A stretch of 64,000 bases of DNA. Source: Spirochaetota bacterium. Its GTDB lineage: Bacteria; Spirochaetota; Spirochaetia; SPDA01; JAJSAL01. Below the pieces are notes generated by a model that was given only the letters and a program-made list of their open reading frames with translations, searched no databases and had not been told where the DNA came from. Positions 34,274 to 43,477 of this stretch are shown here, in pieces (the first letter of the stretch is position 1; each line of letters starts with the position of its first letter). The DNA is taken from contig JAJSAL010000173.1 in the NCBI GenBank assembly GCA_024274705.1, positions 19,296 to 83,295 on the forward strand, in the 5' to 3' direction. A program made the position numbers and the translations under genes.

Positions 34274-35219
34274 CTTCTTCACACTCCTTTAAAAAGGTTT
34301 GAATCTTGTCATTGATAAATGCGTAGGGTTTTACCTCTTTCCTGTAAATCATATCGATCCAGGTGTCCAGGTTTTTAGAAAGCTCGAAATGTACGTCCAG
34401 CATCTCGTGTACTTTGTAGGAGAAAATAGCGGTGATGTGTTTTTTTACCCGTTCTTTACGTTTGTCCTCGAGGCATCCGTTTTCACACAGCTGTTCGTAG
34501 TATTCATAGATCGTGTCCAGAAGAGCATCGATACCGTCATCGGTCCTTGCGGATACCAGGGCGACGGGATGAGGCGTACTCCCGGGTGCCTGTATGGCCA
34601 GAACATACTCAATCTCGGATTTCAGTCGCTCCGCACCGTCTATATCCTTTTTATTCACCACAAAGACATCGCCGATTTCCATGATGCCCGCCTTCATCAT
34701 TTGGATCTCGTCTCCCAGACCGGGAACCAGTACGAGGAGCACAATGTCCGTAAGCTGGATAACCTCTATCTCCGATTGTCCTACCCCGATTGTTTCCACG
34801 AGAATCGTTTCAAAGCCTGCCGCATCCAGGATTTTGATGGTATCGCCCGTAGCAGGCGAGATGCCTCCCAGGTGTCCCCGGGTTGCCATGGAGCGGATGA
34901 ATACACCCGGGTCGTCGGCGTGTTTCTGCATTCTTAAACGGTCACCTAAAAATGCGCCCCCGGAAAACGGGGAGGACGGGTCCACTGCGACTACCGCAAC
35001 GGAATGCCCCTTCTCTCTTTCCCGCTGTATCAGCCTGTTTACCAGGGTGCTCTTGCCGCTGCCGGGAGGGCCGGTGATTCCCCACACCCGGGCCCGTCCG
35101 GTATGGGGATGCACTTCATCTATCAGCTGTTCCTTTCCGGCCTCATCGTTCTCGATAATGGTAATCGCCCTTGCGATGGCCCGGATGTCCTGTGCGATCA
35201 GTTTCTCAACGACTTCCAT
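34266..35219 (-). CDS. meaB: MeaB-type GTPase chaperone of the mutase
   Basis: 317 residues. G1 motif GITGPPGSGKST, the AVDPSSPFSGGAFLGDR segment, VETIGVGQSE (G3 region) and VNKKD (G4) mark the MeaB/ArgK family. MeaB gates loading of adenosylcobalamin and protects methylmalonyl-CoA mutase from inactivation. It lies between mcmB and the epimerase, as expected. Confidence 0.93.
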   Translation of the reverse strand: MEVVEKLIAQDIRAIARAITIIENDEAGKEQLIDEVHPHTGRARVWGITGPPGSGKSTLVNRLIQREREKGHSVAVVAVDPSSPFSGGAFLGDRLRMQKHADDPGVFIRSMATRGHLGGISPATGDTIKILDAAGFETILVETIGVGQSEIEVIQLTDIVLLVLVPGLGDEIQMMKAGIMEIGDVFVVNKKDIDGAERLKSEIEYVLAIQAPGSTPHPVALVSARTDDGIDALLDTIYEYYEQLCENGCLEDKRKERVKKHITAIFSYKVHEMLDVHFELSKNLDTWIDMIYRKEVKPYAFINDKIQTFLKECEEDD

Positions 35220-35228
35220 CGGGACTTC

Positions 35229-35639
35229 TCAGCCTGTATTAATGGACTCGATAAAACGGGTAATGTCCTCGATGTTGGCACCGGGAGTGAAGATTGCCTG
35301 TACTCCAATCTCTTTTAGGGAAGGGATATCATCTTCAGGAATGATTCCGCCGCCGAACACGACAATGTCATCGATATGCTTCTCTTTAAGGAGGTTCAGA
35401 ACTTTGGCAAAGAGTTCGTTATGCGCTCCGGACAGGAGACTCAGGCCTATAAAGTCCACATCTTCCTGGATAGCTGTTGTGACGATGGAGGATGGAGTCT
35501 GACGGATACCGGTATATATCACTTCGTACCCCGCATCCTTTAAAGCCCGGGCAATGTACTTGGCTCCCCTGTCATGGCCGTCGAGACCCGGTTTGGCAAT
35601 CAATATTCGCTTTTTTTTCTCTTTCATGGTGATCTCCAT
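35229..35639 (-). CDS. mcmB: Methylmalonyl-CoA mutase small, cobalamin-binding subunit
   Basis: 136 residues with the B12-binding signature LDGHDRG (DxHxxG), the downstream SLLSGAH and the GGGIIP loop. It is the separate corrinoid domain of two-subunit mutases. Three bases separate it from the large subunit gene, which was evidently its partner. An alternative start four codons downstream is possible. Confidence 0.93.
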   Translation of the reverse strand: MEITMKEKKKRILIAKPGLDGHDRGAKYIARALKDAGYEVIYTGIRQTPSSIVTTAIQEDVDFIGLSLLSGAHNELFAKVLNLLKEKHIDDIVVFGGGIIPEDDIPSLKEIGVQAIFTPGANIEDITRFIESINTG

Positions 35640-35642
35640 AGA

Positions 35643-37316
35643 CTACACAACAATTATTTCCTGAAATTCCCCGAACTCCTGTTTCAGAACAGTGCATATT
35701 TCTTCGATGGTTGCATAAGCTTTTACCGCGTCGAGAATATAAGGCATGAGGTTCCGGGAACTCTCCTGTGCGCCCTTACGCAGGTTTTCCAGGGAGTCTT
35801 TTACCTTCCCGTCGTCCCGGGTTTTCTTTACGTTTTCCAGTTTCTGAATCTGGATATCCCGGATTGACGGATTGACCCTGGGAAGACCTCTCAGCGGCGG
35901 TTCTTCTATATAGAATTTATTCAGACCGATCACCACCTGTTCTCCTGAAGCAATCCTGATCTGGTACTGGTACGCGGCGTCCTGGATCTCTTTCTGCACG
36001 TACCCCTTTTCGATCGCCCGGATCATGCCTCCCATGTTTTCGATTTTTTCAATGTACTCCCAGGCTTTCTCACACATCCCGTCGGTAAGGGCTTCCACGT
36101 AGTATGAGCCGCCTAATGGATCCACCGTTTGTGCCGCCCCTGATTCATACGCCAGGATCTGCTGTGTTCTTAAAGCTATCCTCACCGATTCCTCCGGAGG
36201 AAGGGAGAGGGCTTCTTCTTTCGAGTTTGTGTGCAAGCTCTGGGTTCCCCCGAGTACCGCGGCCAGGGCCTGGATAGCCACCCGGATAATATTGTTATCC
36301 GGCTGTTGGGCTGTAAGGACGGATCCGCTGGTTTGCGTGTGAAACCGGAGCATCATCGACTTCGATTTCTTCGCGTCGAACTTCTCTTTCATGATCCTTG
36401 CCCATAGTCTTCTGGCAGCCCTGAACTTTGCCACTTCTTCGAACAGGTCGTTGCCGGAGCAGAAGAAAAACTAGAGCCTCCCGGCGAAATCATCTATGTC
36501 CAGACCAATCCCCACAGCATTCTTCACGTACTCGATCCCGTCTGCCAGGGTGAATGCGATCTCCTGTACAGCCGTAGATCCGGCTTCCCGGATGTGATAC
36601 CCGGATATGCTTATGGTATTCCACTGGGGTACCTCCCTGGAGCAGTACTCGAAAATGTTGTTTACGATCCGCATGGACGGCTCCGGCGGAAAAATGTAGG
36701 TCCCCCGGGCAACATACTCTTTCAGGATGTCGTTCTGCACGGTCCCCCGGATCTTTTCCTTTGAAACGCCCTGTTTTTCCGCTACAGCGATGTACATAGC
36801 CAGGAGGATCGCCGCAGGTGAGTTGATGGTCATGGATGTGGACACTTTGTCCAGGGGAATGCCGTCGAAGAGGACTTCCATATCGTGTAGGGAATCGATG
36901 GCCACCCCCACTTTTCCCACTTCTCCTTCACACAGCGGGTTGTCGGAATTCAAGCCGATCTGGGTCGGCAGGTCGAAGGCAATGGAAAGGCCTGTCTGGC
37001 CCTGGTCTAAGAGGAATTTATACCTCTGGTTTGATTCCTCGGCTGTGCCGAAACCGGCGTACTGGCGCATGGTCCAGAACCGTCCGCGGTACATGGTGGG
37101 TTGTATCCCACGGGTGAAAGGATATTCCCCGGGGAAGCCCAGGTATTCCATGTACTCTTCGTCGGTTGTGATGGAAGGCAGGTACACCCGTTCAACAGGA
37201 AGGCCCGAGGTGTTGCAAAACGTTTCCTCCCGCTCGGGAAACCTGTCGGTTACTTTTTTAACGGTTGTATTCTGCCACCGTTCTTTTTCCTGGTCCAGAA
37301 ATTGCTTATCCGGCAC
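35643..37316 (-). pseudogene. mcmA: Methylmalonyl-CoA mutase large subunit, interrupted by in-frame TAG
   Basis: A 557-codon frame typical of archaeal/clostridial-type mutase large subunits, read from GTG 37316 after AAGGAGG. A TAG at 36471-36473 breaks it after [11 protein letters not shown]; the reading frame then continues without shift into FFFCSGNDLFEEVAKF. Known mutases have Ser here (RLSFF), so a single TCG-to-TAG change would explain it. MRQYAGF keeps the active-site Tyr and [12 protein letters not shown] the Arg of true methylmalonyl-CoA mutases, which argues against isobutyryl- or 2-hydroxyisobutyryl-CoA mutase. Either the gene is dead, the base is a sequencing error, or there is readthrough or fragment complementation. 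TAG is a normal stop elsewhere, for example at the end of this same gene. Confidence 0.85.
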
Positions 37317-37329
37317 TTTTATAGCCTCC

Positions 37330-38700
37330 TTACTGACTCCAGATCTCCTCGTCCTTAGGTACCGGTGCATCTTCATTGAACAGGCCGATTCTAGCGATGT
37401 TGAGAAGATGGGTATAGGTAAGGTTTTCGGAGATGCTGTTGTTTCCCCAGGAACCGCACCCTAAGGTAGTGGTTGGGGCAAATCCGTTTTTGAAACTTCC
37501 TCCTGTACTTGTAGAGGAAACCTGGTTCACCGTGAGCCGGCTTATAGGAAGTACTGTGCCGGCGTATTCTATATGCTCCCGGTTGTTGGAATGAATCGCA
37601 ACGGTGTGACCGATGCCGTCCAGGAGAAGGTTGGTGTGGGCTATTTCAACCGCATCTTCGAAGGATGTATAAGGAAGAATAGTCAGGACGGGACACATTT
37701 TCTCCTTGCAGAGCAGGTCGGCGGATCCAGGTCCCCTGGCTTTAAGAAGAAGCACCCGTGTTGCCTCCGGAACGGCTACCCCCGCAAGGGTGCACACAGT
37801 CTGGACGGATTGACCGACCACCTCTTTGTTCATAATTCCGTCTTCGGTAAAAATAGCTCGGCGGAATTTGTCGAGTTCTGCTTCATCGTCGCTGTAATAA
37901 GCTCCGCTCTTTTTAAAGATGTCTACCACTTCATCGAGTTTTTCCTCCGGGGCCAGTACGCACTGTTCCCCGGTACAGATAATGCCGTTGTCAAATATTC
38001 TCCCTGTTATGATTTTATCCACGGCAGGTTTAATCTCCACGTCCCGGTCGATGATCACCTGAACATTACCCGCCCCGACACCGAAGGAAGGCTTTCCGCT
38101 GGAGTAGGATGCTTTGACGACACCCATACCGCCGGTGGCTATAATTACGTCTACCGCCCTCATCAGTTCGTTGGTGAGATCCAGGGAGGGCTCTTCGATG
38201 ATCTGGAGCAGATGTTCCGGCGCCCCGAGCTTCCGGAATTCTTCGTTGATAAGGTCGATCGTATAGGTACCGCATTTCTTGGCCCTGGGGTGGGGCGCTA
38301 CGATTCCTGCGTTTCTCCCTTTGAGGACGAACATGGCATTGCACATGGGGGTAACGATAGGATTGGTACAGGGCGTTACCATAGCTACAACTCCCACAGG
38401 TTTGGCTACGTAGATGATTCCCTTCTCTTCATCCCGGTCTATAATGCCCACGGATTTTTTTCCTTTAAGACTGTTCCAGATAATCCGCGGTTTCCCCTTG
38501 TTTTTAAGGACTTTGTCTTCGTACACCCCCATGCGGGATTCATCCACGGCCATCCGTGCCAGCTCTTCCGCGTTGTCGTGCACCGTTTTCCCCACTATGC
38601 GGACAAGCCGGTCTACCTGTTCCTGTGAATACGATTCAAATTCTTTTTGTGCTGCTTTTGCTTTTGAGACCAGATCTGCGATGTATTCCTTGCCGCTCAT
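37330..38700 (-). CDS. Acylating (CoA-dependent) aldehyde dehydrogenase
   Basis: 456 residues. This NAD-dependent enzyme of the EutE/SauS/AdhE-N type interconverts aldehydes and acyl-CoA. The catalytic Cys is in [11 protein letters not shown] near residue 245, and the C-terminal [14 protein letters not shown] and [10 protein letters not shown] are typical of acetaldehyde/sulfoacetaldehyde acylating dehydrogenases. Being first in the mutase operon, its natural substrate is likely propionaldehyde/propionyl-CoA, but acetaldehyde cannot be excluded. A very strong GGGGGAGG site precedes the ATG. Confidence 0.88.
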   Translation of the reverse strand: MSGKEYIADLVSKAKAAQKEFESYSQEQVDRLVRIVGKTVHDNAEELARMAVDESRMGVYEDKVLKNKGKPRIIWNSLKGKKSVGIIDRDEEKGIIYVAKPVGVVAMVTPCTNPIVTPMCNAMFVLKGRNAGIVAPHPRAKKCGTYTIDLINEEFRKLGAPEHLLQIIEEPSLDLTNELMRAVDVIIATGGMGVVKASYSSGKPSFGVGAGNVQVIIDRDVEIKPAVDKIITGRIFDNGIICTGEQCVLAPEEKLDEVVDIFKKSGAYYSDDEAELDKFRRAIFTEDGIMNKEVVGQSVQTVCTLAGVAVPEATRVLLLKARGPGSADLLCKEKMCPVLTILPYTSFEDAVEIAHTNLLLDGIGHTVAIHSNNREHIEYAGTVLPISRLTVNQVSSTSTGGSFKNGFAPTTTLGCGSWGNNSISENLTYTHLLNIARIGLFNEDAPVPKDEEIWSQ

Positions 38701-38789
38701 GACCTCCCCCTTTATTATAGTAGAGATGTACCCGTACTTCGCAGGGGTGTGGCAACGGACGATTCAACCAGGAAGCCGGGGTTCGGAGA

Positions 38790-38818
38790 AGTATATTATA
38801 ATTGTATACAATATGCAA
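38790..38818 (-). promoter_or_regulatory. Promoter of aldehyde dehydrogenase-mutase operon with GntR-type operator
   Basis: Minus strand: TTGCAT (38813-38818), 17-base spacer, TATACT (38790-38795). The palindrome ATTGTATACAAT is at 38801-38812 inside the spacer. The predicted leader to the ATG is about 80 nt. Confidence 0.72.
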
Positions 38819-38921
38819 ATATTTTTTTTAATGAAACACTCACGAAAGGTTCCCTTTCCGGCATGGTTACAACGGGCCGAAGAAGCAATCCCGCTGATCG
38901 TTCTTTGGTGATGTAAACGCT

Positions 38922-39606
38922 TCATTTCAACAGTGTTGTCAAAAAACTCTCAATGTACTCAGGTTGAATAACCGAAATATTATTCCGGGATTCTATTCTG
39001 TCTCCACCGTAGATCAGCATACCTTCACCGGACAGACCGGATTTTGGAATGATGTTGTTGAAATATCGGATATTGCCGAAGAAATCGGGATGAATGGTTT
39101 CTGCGGATTTAATTTCTATGGGAAATGGCCGGCCACCGATTTCATACACGATATCGACCTCGTTCCCTTTGCTGTCACGGTAAAAATATAAATTATCAGG
39201 CAGGGCCCTGTTATATCGGAATTTAAGAATTTCTCCCACAACCAGGTTTTCAAAAAGATTCCCCTTTAATGGGTGATTTTCCACATGTTCTTTTTTTTCT
39301 AGTCCCAGCAGCCTCGCCGCAAGACCAGTGTCATAAAAATAGAGCTTCGGTGATTTCACCAGTCTCTTCGACATGTTTACATGATAGGGTTTTAATAGAT
39401 AAACAACGAAGCTGGCCTGGAGCAATGTCAGCCATTCGGATGCTGTTGTGTAGGAAATACCAGTATCATTCCCAAGGCTTGAAAGATTAACTATCTGTCC
39501 TACTCTCCCCGCGCATAATCGAAGGAATTTCTCAAATAACAACAGGATATTTCGTAAACAGGTCTTGTAATACGGTGTTAATGGTCCTGGGAATCTTCTT
39601 TTTCAC
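38922..39606 (-). pseudogene. AAA_14/DUF4143 ATPase with internal deletion
   Basis: The first about 24 codons (from GTG 39606: KKKIPRTINTVLQDLFTKYP) resemble the N-terminal helix of AAA_14 ATPases. Then, after a frame change near 39540, the sequence jumps to LFEKFLRLCAGRVGQIVNLS and the complete DUF4143 C-terminal domain (GNEVDIVYEIGGRPFPIEIK). Walker A and B regions are absent. About 200 codons seem deleted, leaving a non-functional gene. An intact relative is at 5.8-7.0 kb. Confidence 0.7.
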
Positions 39607-39706
39607 ACGTTCGATTCCTCACCGAACAGATTGCAGAATTATTCTTCAAATTGTACTAATTCTTTGACTCAAAGTCAACACGTATCCCCTTCAGTACAAT
39701 CTGAGC

Positions 39707-39736
39707 AAAAAAACCCCCGGCCGAAAAGACCGGGGG
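39707..39736 (-). terminator. Rho-independent terminator of the PFOR gene
   Basis: Inverted repeat CCCCCGG (39714-39720) and CCGGGGG (39730-39736) around a short loop. On the minus strand it is followed by a run of seven T (A-run 39707-39713). It begins about 22 bp after the nifJ stop. Confidence 0.88.
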
Positions 39737-39758
39737 TGTAATAGTCTTCCAGGTAAAC

Positions 39759-42700
39759 CTAAATTGGTTTTTCCGCAAGGTACTTATACATCTTGTACTG
39801 AGTTTCGATATCTCTCCGTACCTGCCCGAGGAATTTTTCCGCCTTTTCCGGTTTAGTCTGCCTTAAAGACCTGAACCGGAGTTCGTTGTACATGTAGTCC
39901 GCCACATCCGTACTTGGTTCTTTTGAGTCCAGGATAAGGGGGTTTTTCCCTTCCTTGGCAAGAGCAGGGTTGTACCGGAAGAGAGGCCACATGCCGGAAG
40001 TAACGGCGGCTTTCTGCTGATCCATTCCCTTTGTCATGTTGATGCCGTGGGCAATACAGTGGCTGTAGGCGATAATGATGGATGGTCCGTCGTATGCTTC
40101 GGCTTCCAGGAATGCCTTTATTGTCTGAATGCGATTATATCCCATGGCTATTCTGGCGACGTACACGTAGCCGTAGCTCATCATCATCATCCCGAGATCT
40201 TTCTTATTCAGAGCTTTTCCGCCTGCAGCGAACTTCGCAATGGCCCCGGTGGGGGTAGCCTTGGACATCTGTCCGCCGGTGTTGGAATACACTTCCGTGT
40301 CCATAACCAGGGCATTCACGTTTCTACCCGAGGCCATAACGTGATCCAAACCTCCGTACCCGATATCGTACGCCCAGCCGTCCCCGCCCAGGGTCCATAC
40401 AGACCGTTTAATAAGGGCGTCTGCCAGGCTTAACAGGTCTTTTGCTTCGGGAGAAGTGCTTTTTTCACAGGCTGTTTTCAGGTCTGCCACCCATACCCTC
40501 TGCTGTTCGATCTCTTTCTGTTCACTTTGAGGATTATCAAGGATCTTCTGACATAGTTCCATATCCAGCTTGGCACCTGCATCGTCCTTGAGGGTGTTAA
40601 GGAGTTCCCGCGCGAAGGTATTCTGTTTGTCCGCAGTAAGCCGGAACCCGAGACCGAACTCAGCGGCATCTTCGAACAGGGAGTTCGACCAGGCAGGTCC
40701 TCTGCCGTCTTCCCGGGTGGTGTACGGTGTTGTCGGCAGGTTTCCGCCGTATATGGAGGAACACCCGGTGGCGTTGGCTATGATCGCCCTGTCTCCGAAG
40801 AGCTGGGAGAGGAGCTTGACATAGGGTGTTTCGCCGCATCCCGCGCATGCCCCTGAGAATTCGAACAGCGGCTGCAGCAGCTGGGTTCCCTTTGTGGTTT
40901 TTCTGTTGATGAGGGAGGGATCAGTATTCGGTATGGAAAGGAAATAGTCCCAGTTTTTCGTTTCCTGTTCCCTCAAGTCGTGCTGAGGTTCCATGTTAAT
41001 AGCTTTTTTATCGGTTTTTTCACCTTGTACCTTCTCGTAAGCCGGACATATGTGCACACAACCGCCGCAGCCTGTACAGTCTTCCGGTGCTACCTGGATG
41101 GTCATTTTGAGCCCTGCAAAATCTTTCCCTTTGGCATCAGTACTCTTGAATGTTTGGGGTGCTTTATCCAGGTGTTTCGGATCGTACGCTTTCATCCGGA
41201 TGACACCGTGAGGACACACGGCGGAGCAGTCTCCGCACTGAATACAGATTTCCGGTTCCCAGACCGGGATGTGTTCGGCGATATTTCGCTTTTCATATTT
41301 CGTGGTCCCAGTGGGATAGGTACCGTCATCGGGTAGTTTTGAAGTGGGTATCCTGTTTCCCCTGCCGGCAATGATCTCACCGGTTACGGATTTAACGAAA
41401 TCCGGAGCACTGCCGGGGACCGGGTCCTTCATGTGGAGGTTTCCCCGGGTCTCTGCAGGATACTCCACCTGAACAATCTTATCGGTAGCCCCGTCTATAG
41501 CGGCAATGTTCCTGTCTACGATGTCCTGGCCTTTTTTGCCGTAGGTCTTTTTAACTGTCGTTTTAATAAGATCCAGAGCTTCCTCTTTCGGCAGGAAACC
41601 GGATATCAAAAAGAACGCAGTCTGCATAATAACATTGATCCTGTTCCCAAGCCCAACATCTTCCGCGATTTTAATGGCGTCGATGATATAGAACTTCAAC
41701 TCTTTGACGATAATTTGATTCTGTACCTCCACCGGCAGCTCTTCCCATATCTGATCTTTAGCGTAGTGGGTTGTGAGGAGAAATGTTCCGCCTTTCTCTG
41801 CGTACTTCAGCATATCGTATTTTTCGATGAAGCTGAAATTGTGACATGCCACGAACTGGGCTTTCTGAATGAGGTAAGCACTCTTTATCGGTTTTTTTCC
41901 GAACCGGAGGTGGGAAACCGTAACGGCTCCTGCTTTCTTGGAATCGTAAACAAAGTACCCCTGGGCCCAGTTGTCCGTGGCTTCTCCAATAATTTTGATG
42001 GAGTTCTTGTTCGCCCCGACAGTGCCGTCGGAACCAAGACCGAAGAACATAGCCTGGTGGAGTCCCTCGCCGTCGATTACCCATTCCGGGTCCCATTCCA
42101 GGCTGTCTCCGTTCAAGTCATCGATAATTCCTACGGAAAAATGATTCTTCGGTTTATCATTGCCAAGATTATCGAACACACTCTTTACCATGGCAGGAGT
42201 GATCCCGTGGTCGGAAAGGCCAAGGCCGTACCGGCCGCCTACGATTTTCGGATAACTCTTGAACTTGGAGTCTCCGTTACTCATCACTTCACCGAAAGCG
42301 GTCCGTACATCTTCATACAGAGGCTCCCCGATGGCTCCCGGTTCCTTGGTCATGTCCAGGACGGCGATCCTTTTCACCGATGACGGGAGTGCTTCTACCA
42401 TGTGGCTCGCAGAGAAAGGACGGTAGAGCCGGACTTTGAGAATCCCCAGTTTTTCCCCTTTTAAGCTTAAGTAATCGACTGTTTCCTCAACAGTATCCGC
42501 AGTGGAACCCATAAGGATGATTACCTTCTCAGCGTCCGGTGCTCCGACATAATCGAACAGATGGTACTGCCTGCCAGTGAGTTCCGCGAACCGGTCCATT
42601 GCCTTCTGCACAATTCCCGGTGCTGCGCGGTAATACTTGTTGACTGTTTCCCGGGCTGCAAAGAACACGTCCGGATTCTGACTGGTGCCGCGGATACTGG

Positions 42701-43340
42701 GATGCTCGGGATTGAGTCCCCTCAAACGGTGGGCATGGATCAGTTCCGGAGGAAGCATCTGCTTCATGATGTCATAGGGAATCTCCTCCACCTTTTTCAC
42801 TTCATGGGAAATCCTGAACCCATCGAAAAAGTGGATAAAGGGTACCCGGGATTCCAGGGTCGCTACCTGGGAGATAAGGGCACAGTCCATCACTTCCTGT
42901 ACCGTGTTGGAAGCAAGCATGGCAAATCCCGTAGACCGCACGGCCATAACATCCGAGTGGTCACCGAAGATGGAGAGCGCCTGGCACGCTACGGAACGGG
43001 CTGAGATATGAAACACTGTGGGAGTGAGTTCTCCGGCAATCTTGAACATGTTCGGGATCATCAGGAGGAGACCCTGGGACGCGGTAAAGGTGGTAGTCAA
43101 TGCTCCGGTAGTAAGGGCCCCGTGCACCGCTCCGGAAGCGCCTGCTTCGGACTGCATTTCGATAACATCCGGTATTGTTCCCCAGATGTTTTTCCGGTCC
43201 ATTGCCGAGTAAAGATCTGAAAGTTCGCCCATGGGAGACGACGGAGTGATCGGATAGATCGCGATTACCTCGTTCGTCGCATGGGCCACGTACGCCGCTG
43301 CCGTGTTGCCGTCTATAGTTACCATGTTTTTCTTTGACAT
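39759..43340 (-). CDS. nifJ: Pyruvate:ferredoxin (flavodoxin) oxidoreductase
   Basis: 1193 residues, the full single-chain PFOR. Domain order: pyruvate/TPP domain I (AIYPITPSSPMGELSD), then the transketolase C-like domain and EKR domain. Next come two [4Fe-4S] ferredoxin motifs (CIQCGDCSAVCP near 690, CTGCGGCVHICP near 745), then the TPP domain (FEFSGACAGCGETP and LGGDGWAYDIGYGG). It oxidises pyruvate to acetyl-CoA and CO2 while reducing ferredoxin, and would be the main ferredoxin source for the Hdr proteins. The ATG at 43340 follows AAGGA. It is monocistronic with its own promoter and terminator, and no GntR operator is seen. Confidence 0.97.
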   Translation of the reverse strand: MSKKNMVTIDGNTAAAYVAHATNEVIAIYPITPSSPMGELSDLYSAMDRKNIWGTIPDVIEMQSEAGASGAVHGALTTGALTTTFTASQGLLLMIPNMFKIAGELTPTVFHISARSVACQALSIFGDHSDVMAVRSTGFAMLASNTVQEVMDCALISQVATLESRVPFIHFFDGFRISHEVKKVEEIPYDIMKQMLPPELIHAHRLRGLNPEHPSIRGTSQNPDVFFAARETVNKYYRAAPGIVQKAMDRFAELTGRQYHLFDYVGAPDAEKVIILMGSTADTVEETVDYLSLKGEKLGILKVRLYRPFSASHMVEALPSSVKRIAVLDMTKEPGAIGEPLYEDVRTAFGEVMSNGDSKFKSYPKIVGGRYGLGLSDHGITPAMVKSVFDNLGNDKPKNHFSVGIIDDLNGDSLEWDPEWVIDGEGLHQAMFFGLGSDGTVGANKNSIKIIGEATDNWAQGYFVYDSKKAGAVTVSHLRFGKKPIKSAYLIQKAQFVACHNFSFIEKYDMLKYAEKGGTFLLTTHYAKDQIWEELPVEVQNQIIVKELKFYIIDAIKIAEDVGLGNRINVIMQTAFFLISGFLPKEEALDLIKTTVKKTYGKKGQDIVDRNIAAIDGATDKIVQVEYPAETRGNLHMKDPVPGSAPDFVKSVTGEIIAGRGNRIPTSKLPDDGTYPTGTTKYEKRNIAEHIPVWEPEICIQCGDCSAVCPHGVIRMKAYDPKHLDKAPQTFKSTDAKGKDFAGLKMTIQVAPEDCTGCGGCVHICPAYEKVQGEKTDKKAINMEPQHDLREQETKNWDYFLSIPNTDPSLINRKTTKGTQLLQPLFEFSGACAGCGETPYVKLLSQLFGDRAIIANATGCSSIYGGNLPTTPYTTREDGRGPAWSNSLFEDAAEFGLGFRLTADKQNTFARELLNTLKDDAGAKLDMELCQKILDNPQSEQKEIEQQRVWVADLKTACEKSTSPEAKDLLSLADALIKRSVWTLGGDGWAYDIGYGGLDHVMASGRNVNALVMDTEVYSNTGGQMSKATPTGAIAKFAAGGKALNKKDLGMMMMSYGYVYVARIAMGYNRIQTIKAFLEAEAYDGPSIIIAYSHCIAHGINMTKGMDQQKAAVTSGMWPLFRYNPALAKEGKNPLILDSKEPSTDVADYMYNELRFRSLRQTKPEKAEKFLGQVRRDIETQYKMYKYLAEKPI

Positions 43341-43380
43341 ATATAGTTCCTTTGTGAAGGGATATTTGATTTTCAGCAAA

Positions 43381-43409
43381 ACTATACTCCTTAATCACCC
43401 GACATTCAA
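43381..43409 (-). promoter_or_regulatory. Predicted promoter of nifJ
   Basis: Minus strand: TTGAAT (43404-43409), 17-base spacer, TATAGT (43381-43386), 40 bp from the ATG. No TTGTATACAA palindrome is present. Confidence 0.6.
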
Positions 43410-43477
43410 GGGCATATAGCTGGAAAAGGATAATACATTGATAATAAATGCTAAATATCAACAGCAATCGATAGCAT

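Noticed and set aside
36471..36473. Pyrrolysine or recoded TAG
   Set aside because: TAG ends other genes normally (including this one and the AAA_14 gene), no pyl genes are visible, and mutases have Ser at this site.
35643..37316. 2-hydroxyisobutyryl-CoA or isobutyryl-CoA mutase instead of methylmalonyl-CoA mutase
   Set aside because: The Tyr in RQYAGF and the Arg in [12 protein letters not shown] are those of methylmalonyl-CoA mutase; the other mutases replace them. An epimerase gene in the operon agrees.
37573..38628. 351-codon plus-strand frame opposite the aldehyde dehydrogenase
   Set aside because: Antisense shadow: no homology-like motifs and no start signals, while the opposite strand encodes a complete enzyme.
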